From Beijerinckiaceae bacterium (GTDB lineage: Bacteria; Bacteroidota; Bacteroidia; Chitinophagales; Chitinophagaceae): a stretch of DNA of 54,392 nucleotides. Under the pieces are notes generated by a model, which saw only the letters and a program-made list of their open reading frames with translations, ran no database searches and was not told where the DNA came from. Below, one piece after another: positions 35,357 through 43,867 of this stretch (the stretch's first letter is position 1; each line of letters begins with the position of its first letter). The stretch spans positions 1 to 54,392 of the forward strand of contig CAJCIQ010000026.1 of NCBI GenBank assembly GCA_903970475.1. The letters are read 5' to 3'. A program made the translations under genes and the position numbers.

Positions 35357-35832
35357 ATAAAAAATGGGGTGGGGATCAAAGACGCCCCACCCCATTATCA
35401 GAATAGAGAACGACGCTATCCTAAGGGTACAATAACAGAAAAACATCTCCTACCAACAGTTCATCCTTTCTCATCCGGATGGAAAGACTCAGATCAATTC
35501 ACCATTGCCAATCGGTGAGCTGAGGACAAAACATTTCTGCTTCATCAAACTTCCCATCCTTGATGAAAAAAGGATCTTTCCAAAGGGCTTAGGATCAGAA
35601 CCAACTACCAAAGCCCAAGTATACCAAGCCAGACCAGATTATAAAATATTTGTATACATCTTATCTGCCAATTTCAAACCAGTGATCAAAAATAAAACTA
35701 TTGCCGTATCTTACTTGTAGACAGACGTGCAATCTCCTGTATTATTAGGAACCAATAAATACATACTATTTTTGAACGAAATATGGATATTAAACCTTAA
35801 TCCCCGATGTTGGTCAATTTCGACAAACCATA
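35357..35832 (-). ncRNA. Candidate ~460 nt noncoding transcript with strong terminator
   Basis: The 3' end is fixed by a very strong minus-strand terminator (35363-35396). A promoter-like pair lies upstream: TTG at 35854-35852, 19 bp, then TATGGTTTG (35832-35824), one base longer than consensus. No long minus-strand frame exists in between. One short frame, KDPFFIKDGKFDEAEMFCPQ and LTDWQW then stop (near 35510-35590), looks protein-like, so a decayed gene is the alternative. The gene-free stretch runs from 35308 to 36014. Confidence 0.35.
35363..35396 (-). terminator. Strong intrinsic terminator, minus strand
   Basis: AATGGGGTGGGG (35363-35374) and CCCCACCCCATT (35385-35396) form a perfect 12 bp stem with a 10 nt loop. 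On the minus strand it is followed by TTTTATT; on the plus strand there is no T run. No recognised gene ends here, which is why a noncoding RNA is proposed. Confidence 0.8.
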
Positions 35833-36014
35833 CAATACAATCACAACATCTCAACGATTAACAACCTTTTAGTAATTTTTGATACCGACGATGGTCGGGC
35901 TTCCAATACTTTTTTATAGATCCATTGAACTAGTACTTGAATTAATTTCGGGCAGCACAATCATTTCTCCTCACCAGCCTACATGATTTTTGAAAACTCA
36001 AAACAACATGTCAA

Positions 36015-37679
36015 ATGGTAAAATCACTGATATTCAACACTAAACAATATAGCTTACATCTTATCAAATGGGGTGTGGGCAGGATTCTGATAATTGGACT
36101 TACCCTTTATAGTCTATTTTCCCCCGAAAAGTATCAGCAAGTACCGGAAAACATTAAGATCAGCTTAACCGTAATCCTATTCATTTGTTTCAGTGAGATT
36201 GTATACGTCTTGTTCCTTTACGCAAAAAGCAGGGTAAAAAATAAGCCCGAAATAAGGCTAACAAAGTTAAGGTCGGCATACCTATCCATTCTGGACAATC
36301 TTGAACTGGGAGTTATCGTGCTGGAAACAAATGGAAACCCGATATTTATAAATAAGTACCTTATATCGCGTCTACGGTATAGCCGAAATGAACTGATTGA
36401 AATCGGTCCAGATTTTACAGACAGAATAATTGCGCCGGCATCCAAAGTAGCTTTTTTACAATATTTCAACGAGGCAACTCAATCAATGTGGAAAAGCACA
36501 AAAGAGAAGATGAAAATAGAGTTCATCAGCAAGGAAAACGAGCACATGTGGTATGAAATGTCATTAATGCCCGTTAAAAGCGAAGAGGGCATTGTGCTTT
36601 GCTTGATTAACTTTAATGAAATAATGGAGGAGATCCAGGGAGAAATCAAACCAAAGCACAGGAAAAGTGAAACCCTTTTAAAGGACATACTTAAATATGT
36701 TTCCGCATGGATATATGTAAAAGACACTAAAGGAAATTTCTTGCTTGCCAGCGATTCCATGATCAACTATCTTGGGTACGATCCGGAGGGTATGAATGAT
36801 TTTGAAATGGTACCCTTTGATACAGCGGTATTATTTACAGAGTTGGACAAAAAAGTGGTTGCTACGCAGAAGCCCATTGAGTTTGAATATGACTTTCCCC
36901 TTCCGATGGCCAACAATGATAATAGTAAACCATTCAGGGCTTTATGCAAAAGATTTCCCATGGTAGATTCAAAGGGGGAAGTTTATGGGATAGGCGTCAT
37001 AAATATCGATATAACCGATCAGCTCAGGCAAAGGGAAGCACTTACGATAGCCACGCAACAAGCCGAAGACACATCCAGTTTGCAAGAACAATTCCTTTTT
37101 ACCGTAAGTCAGGAGCTTCGCACTCCTTTGAATAGGATTCTAGGAATGAACAAAATTCTGATGGAGACGGGGATGACGGATAAACAGCTGGAATTAGCCG
37201 TTTCCATCCATTCTTCAGCAGAGACAATGAAATCCATTGTAGACGATTTATTGACCTTTGAAAGGGTCGGAAATTCACCATCTGGTAAGGAAACGGCCAT
37301 TATGGAGGAACCCATCAGGGATGCCCAACCAAGGTCTATTATAGAAAACCCTCCTTATTCCATCTCCAGGTTACAAGAGTTGGGCAATCTTGGGTTTGTA
37401 AAAGAGATGATGCTGGTTTATCTCAATAGCGTACCACGGTTGCTTCTGGACATGGAGACCGCCCTGCATGAAAAACGCTTCGCGGATGTACAAAAATTTG
37501 CCCATTCAGCAATGAGTCCAGTTGGTTTCTTTCAGGCAGATCAATTGTTTGAGATATTGCATCAGATAGAAATAAACGCAGATAGGGAGGGTTGGGAAAG
37601 TATTTGTGAAATCCTAATAGAAAATGCCCGAAAGGTTAACGCTGGAATTGTAGCCCATATGAGGAACAATCTCACCTAA
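36015..37679 (+). CDS. PAS-PAS protein with dead HisKA and Hpt domain
   Basis: 554 aa. Two N-terminal membrane helices (~15-35, ~48-72), a PAS domain (~90-205), a second PAS domain (~222-340), a HisKA-like helix pair and a C-terminal Hpt domain. In the HisKA box the expected His is Gln366 (TVSQELRTPLN). No HATPase (N, G1, G2 boxes) follows; instead the protein goes to an Hpt module with His497 in KFAHSAMSPVGFF. It therefore cannot autophosphorylate but can probably receive and pass on a phosphoryl group. Its stop overlaps the stop of the convergent hybrid kinase. Best read as a membrane-tethered phosphotransfer protein with sensory PAS domains. Confidence 0.85.
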   Translation: MVKSLIFNTKQYSLHLIKWGVGRILIIGLTLYSLFSPEKYQQVPENIKISLTVILFICFSEIVYVLFLYAKSRVKNKPEIRLTKLRSAYLSILDNLELGVIVLETNGNPIFINKYLISRLRYSRNELIEIGPDFTDRIIAPASKVAFLQYFNEATQSMWKSTKEKMKIEFISKENEHMWYEMSLMPVKSEEGIVLCLINFNEIMEEIQGEIKPKHRKSETLLKDILKYVSAWIYVKDTKGNFLLASDSMINYLGYDPEGMNDFEMVPFDTAVLFTELDKKVVATQKPIEFEYDFPLPMANNDNSKPFRALCKRFPMVDSKGEVYGIGVINIDITDQLRQREALTIATQQAEDTSSLQEQFLFTVSQELRTPLNRILGMNKILMETGMTDKQLELAVSIHSSAETMKSIVDDLLTFERVGNSPSGKETAIMEEPIRDAQPRSIIENPPYSISRLQELGNLGFVKEMMLVYLNSVPRLLLDMETALHEKRFADVQKFAHSAMSPVGFFQADQLFEILHQIEINADREGWESICEILIENARKVNAGIVAHMRNNLT

Positions 37680-39847
37680 ACCGCCATGAAGTCATCTATA
37701 TGTTTACGCAAAACGCCTTCTTTGAATGGCTTGGTAACAACAGCATTTATACCCTCTTTTCCAAGTTCATATTCATTAACCAAAAGGTCAGCAGTTAATA
37801 CAATGATCGGTATGGAAGCCTTCCGATGATCCTCATACTTCCGAATCAGTTCGGCTAATTCGAGTCCTGTCATTCTGGGAAGATTAATATCGGTGATGAC
37901 CAATCCGTAATCTCCATCCTTAAACTTGGTTAGGGCCACCTCTCCGTCGGAAACAATATCAAAGGGATAGCCCATCCGACCCAGTAGTACGGAGAGTAGC
38001 ATAATGTTGAATTCATTGTCTTCTACGACAAGAATTTTATGACCGTTGTCATGTTTGATCTCATTTACCCGCTCCGCGTCCAATTTCTTATCCCCTTGAG
38101 GTGCTGCCATTTTAGCCAACGCGTAGGGAATATCGAATATAAATTCAGCCCCTCTTCCGGGTTTACTCTTCACTGAAATCCCTCCTTTTTGTAACTCAAC
38201 CAACATCTTACAGATCGGTAATCCCAATCCTGTTCCCTGGATAGACCTGGCATGCTCACCAATATTGTGGCTATATGCCTGGGCAAACTCCTCGAAAATA
38301 TAGTCCAGTTGTTCGGTGGGTATACCTACCCCAGTATCCCGAACGGAAACAGTAGCTGTTATTCTGGATACACTCAATGACCTAACGGTTGTGACAACCT
38401 CTATTCCCCCCTTATCAGTGAATTTAATGGCATTACTGACAAGGTTATATAAAACCTGTTTGAAACGATGTACGTCCCCCAGTAAACAGAGGTCGGCATC
38501 AAAATCATTTTTCGCCCTTAAGTAAATGCCCTTTTTTTCCGCCTGAAGGCTAAAGGCAAGGACCACTTCATCCACTGCATTCCTAAGGAGGAATGGCGCA
38601 TTAACAATACGGAGTTTCCTCGCTTCCAGCTTGGAGAAGTCCAGAATATCATTTACCGTATTCAGTAGATGATCTGACGAAACTTTGATAGCATTGAGAT
38701 ACTTGGCCTTCAGTGGGTTTTTCTCTCCCTTAATTATTTCCTCTGTGAACCCCATTATACCTGTTAATGGAGAACGGATTTCGTGACTGATATTACTCAG
38801 GAAGCGGCCTTTCAACTGTGCTATTTTTTCTGCATTAACCTTTGCCATGACAATGGCTTCCTCATATTTATTCGTCCTGTACACATTATATATCAATATA
38901 CCAATCAATATAGTGATACTAAGCAGGGAGAATAACCTTACATTTTTTATCGCAGATCGCGCCTCATCCATTTCCAATATGGCATGGCTCTTTTCGGATT
39001 GCCGCTCGGCCTCTGCTTGTTGAACGAGGGACTTGATCTTGTCGTTAATGTTAGAAACCAGGGCAAGATTTGTTTTGGCCAGCGCCTGTTCCTTGGCACT
39101 GAGTTCAGTTTGTATATTCAATTGACTGTTGAGTGCCTTGTGGTATTGTAATCTGAATTGTTCAGACAAATCTTTCATGGCAGCATTTGTCTGGCGCAGA
39201 ACACTGTCTGAATATCGTTTACCCCGCTCCCTCCCTCCGATGTATTCGGTTTTGCTTTGCTCGGTCCCAAAAATTGACTTCAGCTTTCCTAAAACGCCCT
39301 TTCTCCTCAACGGGACTATTTTCACGGTATCTGTCCTTGTGGAGATGTATTTCTGCAACACGGACCTTTCTGCCTTACTAAACCGAATAGAGTCCAAAAC
39401 AGCCGACGGAATGCCTGATCCGCCCTCGTCCATTCCACGAATAATGGAATCCTCTACTTTCTTCAGCCCTTCTATCGAATTGTAATAATTTAATTTTGAA
39501 TTTACATTTTGCAATATTCGCTTTGTAAACATAGGATCCAGGCTGTTTACTGCTTCCAGATCCGCAACAGCCTCCCTTATGTCTGATATGAATAATCTTT
39601 TATAGGCGGTGTCGGATGAGTTCAGGTAAAGCCGGTAATGGTCTTCTGCCATAACAAGGCTCTCGTCGCTCTTTCTCAGCAGATTGACAGCCGTATCTCC
39701 TTGTGTTAGGTAGTCAGAGGAAGATTGAAGAATGGTTATGTTTCTAAGGTCGATATAACTAAGGGAAAAGAAGCCCAGTAACGTTACCAGACAAATGCTG
39801 ATCACAATTAAGCTAGTTCGGGATAAATAATTACCTCTTTTTGACAT
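37676..39847 (-). CDS. Hybrid histidine kinase with receiver domain
   Basis: 723 aa. Membrane helix 1 (LIVISICLVTLLGFFSLSYI), a long extracytoplasmic helical region (~35-290, CHASE3-like, SDYLTQGDTAVNLLRKSDES), membrane helix 2 (LLSITILIGILIYNVY), coiled linker, HisKA with NISHEIRSPL (His355), HATPase (LVSNAIKFTDKGG, DTGVGIP, GTGLGLPI), and a C-terminal receiver domain (VEDNEFN, Asp653 in LVITDINLPRMTG, VVTKPFK). The receiver needs an Hpt protein to go further, and the only Hpt in the window is encoded by the convergent neighbour, whose stop codon overlaps this one. Confidence 0.93.
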   Translation of the reverse strand: MSKRGNYLSRTSLIVISICLVTLLGFFSLSYIDLRNITILQSSSDYLTQGDTAVNLLRKSDESLVMAEDHYRLYLNSSDTAYKRLFISDIREAVADLEAVNSLDPMFTKRILQNVNSKLNYYNSIEGLKKVEDSIIRGMDEGGSGIPSAVLDSIRFSKAERSVLQKYISTRTDTVKIVPLRRKGVLGKLKSIFGTEQSKTEYIGGRERGKRYSDSVLRQTNAAMKDLSEQFRLQYHKALNSQLNIQTELSAKEQALAKTNLALVSNINDKIKSLVQQAEAERQSEKSHAILEMDEARSAIKNVRLFSLLSITILIGILIYNVYRTNKYEEAIVMAKVNAEKIAQLKGRFLSNISHEIRSPLTGIMGFTEEIIKGEKNPLKAKYLNAIKVSSDHLLNTVNDILDFSKLEARKLRIVNAPFLLRNAVDEVVLAFSLQAEKKGIYLRAKNDFDADLCLLGDVHRFKQVLYNLVSNAIKFTDKGGIEVVTTVRSLSVSRITATVSVRDTGVGIPTEQLDYIFEEFAQAYSHNIGEHARSIQGTGLGLPICKMLVELQKGGISVKSKPGRGAEFIFDIPYALAKMAAPQGDKKLDAERVNEIKHDNGHKILVVEDNEFNIMLLSVLLGRMGYPFDIVSDGEVALTKFKDGDYGLVITDINLPRMTGLELAELIRKYEDHRKASIPIIVLTADLLVNEYELGKEGINAVVTKPFKEGVLRKHIDDFMAV

Positions 39848-40244
39848 TTATAGCGTTTAAAAATAAGAAACATGCGCTCGCCTGCTATTACATATGTAAA
39901 AGCTCATCAGCAAAGAATCGGGTAATTTTTTTTGAGGGGACGAATAAAGAAACAATAATTAACGAGACCAACTTAATAAAATCGGAACAAGGAGGCCTAT
40001 ACAGGATATCTGGAAGGATTTCACATTTGCGGGCACAAAAGTAAATAAAACACCACAAGGCTGCAAAATATATTTTCCACATTAACAAATCAAAAACAGC
40101 CCCCATGGCTCATTACAGGAAATTACGCGAGTGTCTACATGTAAAGTCATAGAATACCCACATGTTTCCTAACCCAACAACGCCTGACAGTACTTGGACA
40201 TCCGTTGACACACGCTGTCACTTGGCGATTATAATTTCAACGCC
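39848..40244. other. Gene-free interval holding the hybrid-kinase promoter
   Basis: No gene is recognised in these 397 bp. The minus-strand promoter at 40036-40066 is the main feature. A lone GTGTCTACATG near 40130 resembles the start of the hairpin-unit block but has no hairpin after it. Confidence 0.5.
40036..40066 (-). promoter_or_regulatory. Bacteroidota-type promoter for the hybrid kinase
   Basis: On the minus strand TTG (40066-40064) is followed after 20 bp by TACTTTTG (40043-40036), an exact TAnnTTTG -7 box at the right distance. Transcription would start near 40029, giving a leader of about 180 nt before the kinase ATG at 39847. Confidence 0.5.
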
Positions 40245-40700
40245 ATGAAAGAACTATTCTTATTATTATCTATTGCAGGAGCAACAACCTGCCAGGCGCA
40301 AGCCATCAAGAGTGATTCCAGCGTAGATGCCAGACAACAAAAAACACTGTCGAAGATTAATGCAAGGATCGCTGCCAACAAAGCGCAACTGGTAACCGTG
40401 CAAGAACAATTCAGCTATGCTCAGGAAGTCGCAGCGGCAAAGTTGAATAAAGCGAAAACATCCGCACAGGACAATCAGGAAGAGGCTAATAAGCTCGCTG
40501 CTGACATCAGCGACAAAACGAATGCCCATCGTGCGGAGAGAGCAGCCATTAAAGCGGCAGATGACGCAAAAGATGCGCGCCTGGCCTTTAGTAAGGCAGA
40601 GAAGCTCCAGCGACAAAGTCAGAATTTGCAAAACAAGATCGTTCGTGATTCAACAAAGCTCGCAGCCATTACGGTGCAAATGAACGATCAGCACAACTAA
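40245..40700 (+). CDS. Periplasmic Ala/Lys-rich coiled-coil protein
   Basis: 151 aa. The signal peptide MKELFLLLSIAGATTCQAQA may end in a Cys-containing region but is not a classic lipobox. The mature part is almost wholly helical, rich in Ala, Lys, Gln and Asp (SKINARIAANKAQLVTVQEQ; KAADDAKDARLAFSKAEKLQ), consistent with a long coiled coil. No family recognised. The stop is immediately followed by the remnant of a NYN-LOTUS gene. Confidence 0.7.
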   Translation: MKELFLLLSIAGATTCQAQAIKSDSSVDARQQKTLSKINARIAANKAQLVTVQEQFSYAQEVAAAKLNKAKTSAQDNQEEANKLAADISDKTNAHRAERAAIKAADDAKDARLAFSKAEKLQRQSQNLQNKIVRDSTKLAAITVQMNDQHN

Positions 40701-40814
40701 AGCACATCCGATCCCCCATCAAGGACCAAAAAAATCAAGCCCCCCGCCACCCTAGCCTCCAAACCGATGTCCAAGGTGACCCCTGAGTTCGTTAAACTAA
40801 AGGAAGTGGGTTAG
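40701..40814 (+). pseudogene. Remnant of a second NYN-LOTUS gene
   Basis: In one frame: STSDPPSRTKKIKPPATLAS, then KPMSKVTPEFVKLKEVG and stop. This matches the linker of the gene at 15232 (TSDSPSATKKIKPP, KPMSKVTPEFVKL) and then jumps to its last residues (KDVG stop). The roughly 70 residues of the LOTUS domain between KL and K-D/E-V-G are deleted in frame, and the NYN domain is absent. The bases after the stop (GGCCG) still match. A duplicated gene that decayed to its linker. Confidence 0.8.
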
Positions 40815-40818
40815 GCCG

Positions 40819-41253
40819 TTACTGAGCCTTCATCACATTAAACATCCAACGGATACCAAACCGGTCTTTGACCGTGCCCCAATACCCCCAGAACTCATCA
40901 TGCGGAGCAACGCCATCGGCTACTCCTTCGGACAATCCCTTGTATAGCCTGTCCGCTTCTTCTTTCGTATCGGGGTTCAGGCTAATAGTCACGTTATTAC
41001 CTTCTATCAGTTTATGCCCCATACTTTCGAGTATATCGGTCGCCATAAGCAGTGTACCGCTCAAAATAGGCAAGGCTACATGCATGACTTTGTTTTGTTC
41101 AGATTCAGATAGGGCGGGCTCACCCGGTTGGGGAGGTATATCTTTCATCCGCATCAAAGGACCAGCAAATTCAGTATGGAAAACTGATTTATAGTGATTG
41201 AATGCTTCCTCTGCATTCCCGGCGAAGTTCAGATAGATGGATACATAAGCCAT
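40819..41253 (-). CDS. YjdN/PhnB-like VOC-fold protein
   Basis: 144 aa. VSIYLNFAGNAEEAFNHYKS is the typical start of PhnB/YjdN-like glyoxalase-fold proteins. LPILSGTLLMATDI, EEADRLYKGLSEGV and GYWGTVKDRFGIRWMFNV (W-G with the conserved F-G-x-x-W) complete the fold. No substrate known. Its stop is 4 bp from the end of the NYN remnant. Confidence 0.88.
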   Translation of the reverse strand: MAYVSIYLNFAGNAEEAFNHYKSVFHTEFAGPLMRMKDIPPQPGEPALSESEQNKVMHVALPILSGTLLMATDILESMGHKLIEGNNVTISLNPDTKEEADRLYKGLSEGVADGVAPHDEFWGYWGTVKDRFGIRWMFNVMKAQ

Positions 41254-41678
41254 AACAAGCGATTTAAGTGGTTAAGTGTGTGAATATAGGATTTATTTAA
41301 AGGAGGCCTATCAGGATGCCGTTCATTCGGGTCAGCTTTTATCTTATCCGCGTATACTCGGTCTGGACAGACCTGGTATCTGGGAGTAAAAAACGATATA
41401 AAACTACCTCGTGGCATTCCCTACATGCTGAAGAGCGAGTTCGCCGAATGCCTTAGCTTTTTCGGGATGCGGTCTTTTCTGTCCTTGTTGTTGGTGCTCC
41501 CACCCGTCTGTGGGGAGGCAGATCCTGGCACACCTGTTATTGGCAGTTAGGGATAGGCATCCGTATTAATACGTAGTTAAACAACCAAAACCATGATCCA
41601 TCGTCCATAAATAGTTTATTTTCTATTAGGCATCCATATATTATAGTATATTAATAAATAAATCAAACTCCTTGCTAT
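41254..41678. other. Gene-free interval, possible unrecognised remnant
   Basis: No gene is recognised in 425 bp. One minus-strand frame (GQKRPHPEKAKAFGELALQH, about 41410-41500) looks somewhat protein-like but has stops on both sides and no family I can name. The right end is AT-rich and probably holds the promoter of the T9SS cargo gene. Confidence 0.4.
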
Positions 41679-43187
41679 ATGAAAAAAATGCTACCCTTAT
41701 TTGCACTCGGATTGTTCTTCGGCATGCAAACCTACGCCCAGGTCACCACCATCCCACTCAGCCCAGCGACAACCCTGACGGGTACCACCCAGTTTACCAA
41801 TGATTATATTTCTATGAGCTTCTCAGAAGAAGCTGGCTGTCATTTCTGCGGAAATGTTTACGAAGTGTATTCCTTACACACCACAACCGCTATCCTGTCA
41901 AATGAGAGCTTTGCCTTCGAGCCAGGGTACAGCTATACCATACAGGTAAATGGATCCTCAGTGGCCTCGGGGGACCTTTCTGGCTCAGGCCCTGCAACTA
42001 TTTATTATGGCGTGAGCCTGGGTTCCGAAGCTACAACCACATCGGCAGCAACGGCATTTCCCCTAGACCCCTCCGCCGGCCTGCTGTCCCCCTCCAGCAA
42101 TTATGCCGGAGGGCTGGCTTTTCTTCCCCCCTTGGACCTTTGGCAAGGTTACGGGACCGTTGACCTGACCAGCAGCTTTCTATCGGGGGTCACAGAGGTT
42201 GGGTCCCTTCCTAATTCAGCTACGAGCTCCAATTCCACAAAGACCGCATCATTTCAGGTGGGGTCCAGTGTACTTGGCTTCAACATTGAGCCATTTCCCG
42301 TGGTGGGGACCGAGCCCAGTTTTCAATCCATATCCGAGGATGGAGGAACGGGGACGATTAACCCAACGACGGCGGCCACCACCACAACATTAACGCTCAA
42401 CAGTGTGATCATAACAGCTACCCCACTTATTACACCCCTGGTTAACTATACTTGTTCTTCTCAGACCTATTCCATCCCTGGTACTACAGCTGCAAACTGG
42501 ACCGTGACTCCTGCTGGTGTTGTCTCCCTTAGCACCACATCCGGCACCTCTGTCACTGTAACTAAACTATCCGAAGGAAATTGTATACTAACCGCAACCC
42601 TTCCTGGTACGAGCATCAGCAATTCCATTGCCATCAGTACCTTGCCGACCGTGACAGTGGCTTCCAGCGAAATCGGGTCTTGTGATGCAAGTGACTATCA
42701 GGCATGGTCCCTGGCTGCTACGGCGAACACACCTACAGCTACGAACTGGGTGTGGACTGCCACCTTGGACAATGGTCCATACACGATCACCAGCACCACT
42801 GCTCCTAACACGACAGTCAGTATCGATGGCCGTCTTGAGCTGAGCGTCAGTTACGAAGATGCCTGCGGCAACAAGCCCCCCCAAATTGGTACCGCAGTAG
42901 TCTTCAGCAATTGCAACGAGCCGGAAGTCATCCACTTCGACGCCAGCCCCAATCCGGCCAGTTCAACAGTGGAATTATTACCACACCATAATCCAGGGGG
43001 CGTACAACTGCTCATCAATGAGATTAAGGTATTCGACCTACAGGGGCATATTCGTTCCGATGTACACTATGGGGGGGTGACCCAACAAAAAGTAAGCGTA
43101 GGAAACCTCCAAAACGGTGTTTACTTCGTGCTGATATATATGAAGGACGGCCAAATAGAAAGGAAAAAAATCATCGTGCAGCATTAA
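41679..43187 (+). CDS. Secreted protein with type IX secretion C-terminal tail
   Basis: 502 aa. The signal peptide (LFALGLFFGMQTYAQ) is followed by Ser/Thr-rich beta domains, including an Ig/PKD-like region (~250-420; AANWTVTPAGVVSLSTTSGT). The last ~85 residues form a Por secretion-system tail: FDASPNPASSTVELLPHH, IKVFDLQGHI, VSVGNLQNGVYFVLIYMKDG and ERKKIIVQH. So the protein crosses the outer membrane by T9SS and is attached or released. No catalytic domain is seen; an adhesin or surface structural role is possible. Confidence 0.88.
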   Translation: MKKMLPLFALGLFFGMQTYAQVTTIPLSPATTLTGTTQFTNDYISMSFSEEAGCHFCGNVYEVYSLHTTTAILSNESFAFEPGYSYTIQVNGSSVASGDLSGSGPATIYYGVSLGSEATTTSAATAFPLDPSAGLLSPSSNYAGGLAFLPPLDLWQGYGTVDLTSSFLSGVTEVGSLPNSATSSNSTKTASFQVGSSVLGFNIEPFPVVGTEPSFQSISEDGGTGTINPTTAATTTTLTLNSVIITATPLITPLVNYTCSSQTYSIPGTTAANWTVTPAGVVSLSTTSGTSVTVTKLSEGNCILTATLPGTSISNSIAISTLPTVTVASSEIGSCDASDYQAWSLAATANTPTATNWVWTATLDNGPYTITSTTAPNTTVSIDGRLELSVSYEDACGNKPPQIGTAVVFSNCNEPEVIHFDASPNPASSTVELLPHHNPGGVQLLINEIKVFDLQGHIRSDVHYGGVTQQKVSVGNLQNGVYFVLIYMKDGQIERKKIIVQH

Positions 43188-43240
43188 CTGGTTCAAGCCC
43201 TTAAAAATGTCGAGAAGTAGCGTAAATAAACGGAATCAGT

Positions 43241-43681
43241 TCATTTCTTTTTTAAATAGTCATCTATGCTCAATCGATAACGATTTACCCCCGAAAGCAG
43301 TAATCCCGAACCCGTGAAAACGAAAACAGGGTAGCTAAATGGTGCGCCGATGCTCACAAATATAGCCATGCACAAACCGAAGCAGAGCGTTAGCATAGCA
43401 GCGCCCAAGGCTATTTGTTTGGTCTTCAGTCCAATAATTAAACAGATGCCAAAAGCTGTTTCCGCAACTGTTGTCAATAGGCCTATAAAATTGGCAATTG
43501 GCCTGCTTGCAAAAGGCAGCAAAGTATTCGTGTAGTCGATAAAGTGTTTCCAATCACCCCATGAAACCCCGCTGGAACCGGGAATTCCAAGCCAGCCGAA
43601 TCTGTCCATCACAGATATTACGAATATAGAACCCAGGGCTAGTCTTAATACCAACTGGGCTATTCCGGATTCTTTTTTCAT
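43241..43681 (-). CDS. DoxX-family membrane protein
   Basis: 146 aa from the ATG at 43681 (MKKESGIAQLVLRLALGSIF); the frame is open to 43732. Four membrane helices: LVLRLALGSIFVISVMDRFG, NFIGLLTTVAETAFGICLII, ALGAAMLTLCFGLCMAIFVS and YPVFVFTGSGLLLSG. DoxX-type proteins are quinone- or redox-linked; no specific role is evident. Single gene, convergent with the T9SS cargo gene. Confidence 0.82.
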   Translation of the reverse strand: MKKESGIAQLVLRLALGSIFVISVMDRFGWLGIPGSSGVSWGDWKHFIDYTNTLLPFASRPIANFIGLLTTVAETAFGICLIIGLKTKQIALGAAMLTLCFGLCMAIFVSIGAPFSYPVFVFTGSGLLLSGVNRYRLSIDDYLKKK

Positions 43682-43867
43682 GTCTTTACTAATGATCATA
43701 TGGGGAAATAACTGCTGTAGATTCATCCACAAATAAAGGCCGAATTACAAATACTCGCTTTCTAGATGCGGAAAAAAGGGCACGCAATAGGGAAAAACAG
43801 TCGGACAATACTGATAATTCAATTCCTGGAATCCAAGATTTCAGAAGCGGTACCCCTTCTGAACTGA

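Noticed and set aside
35505-35720. 71-codon plus-strand ORF
   Set aside because: No family resemblance, no ribosome-binding site, and the strong terminator and promoter-like element point to the other strand. Kept only as an alternative.
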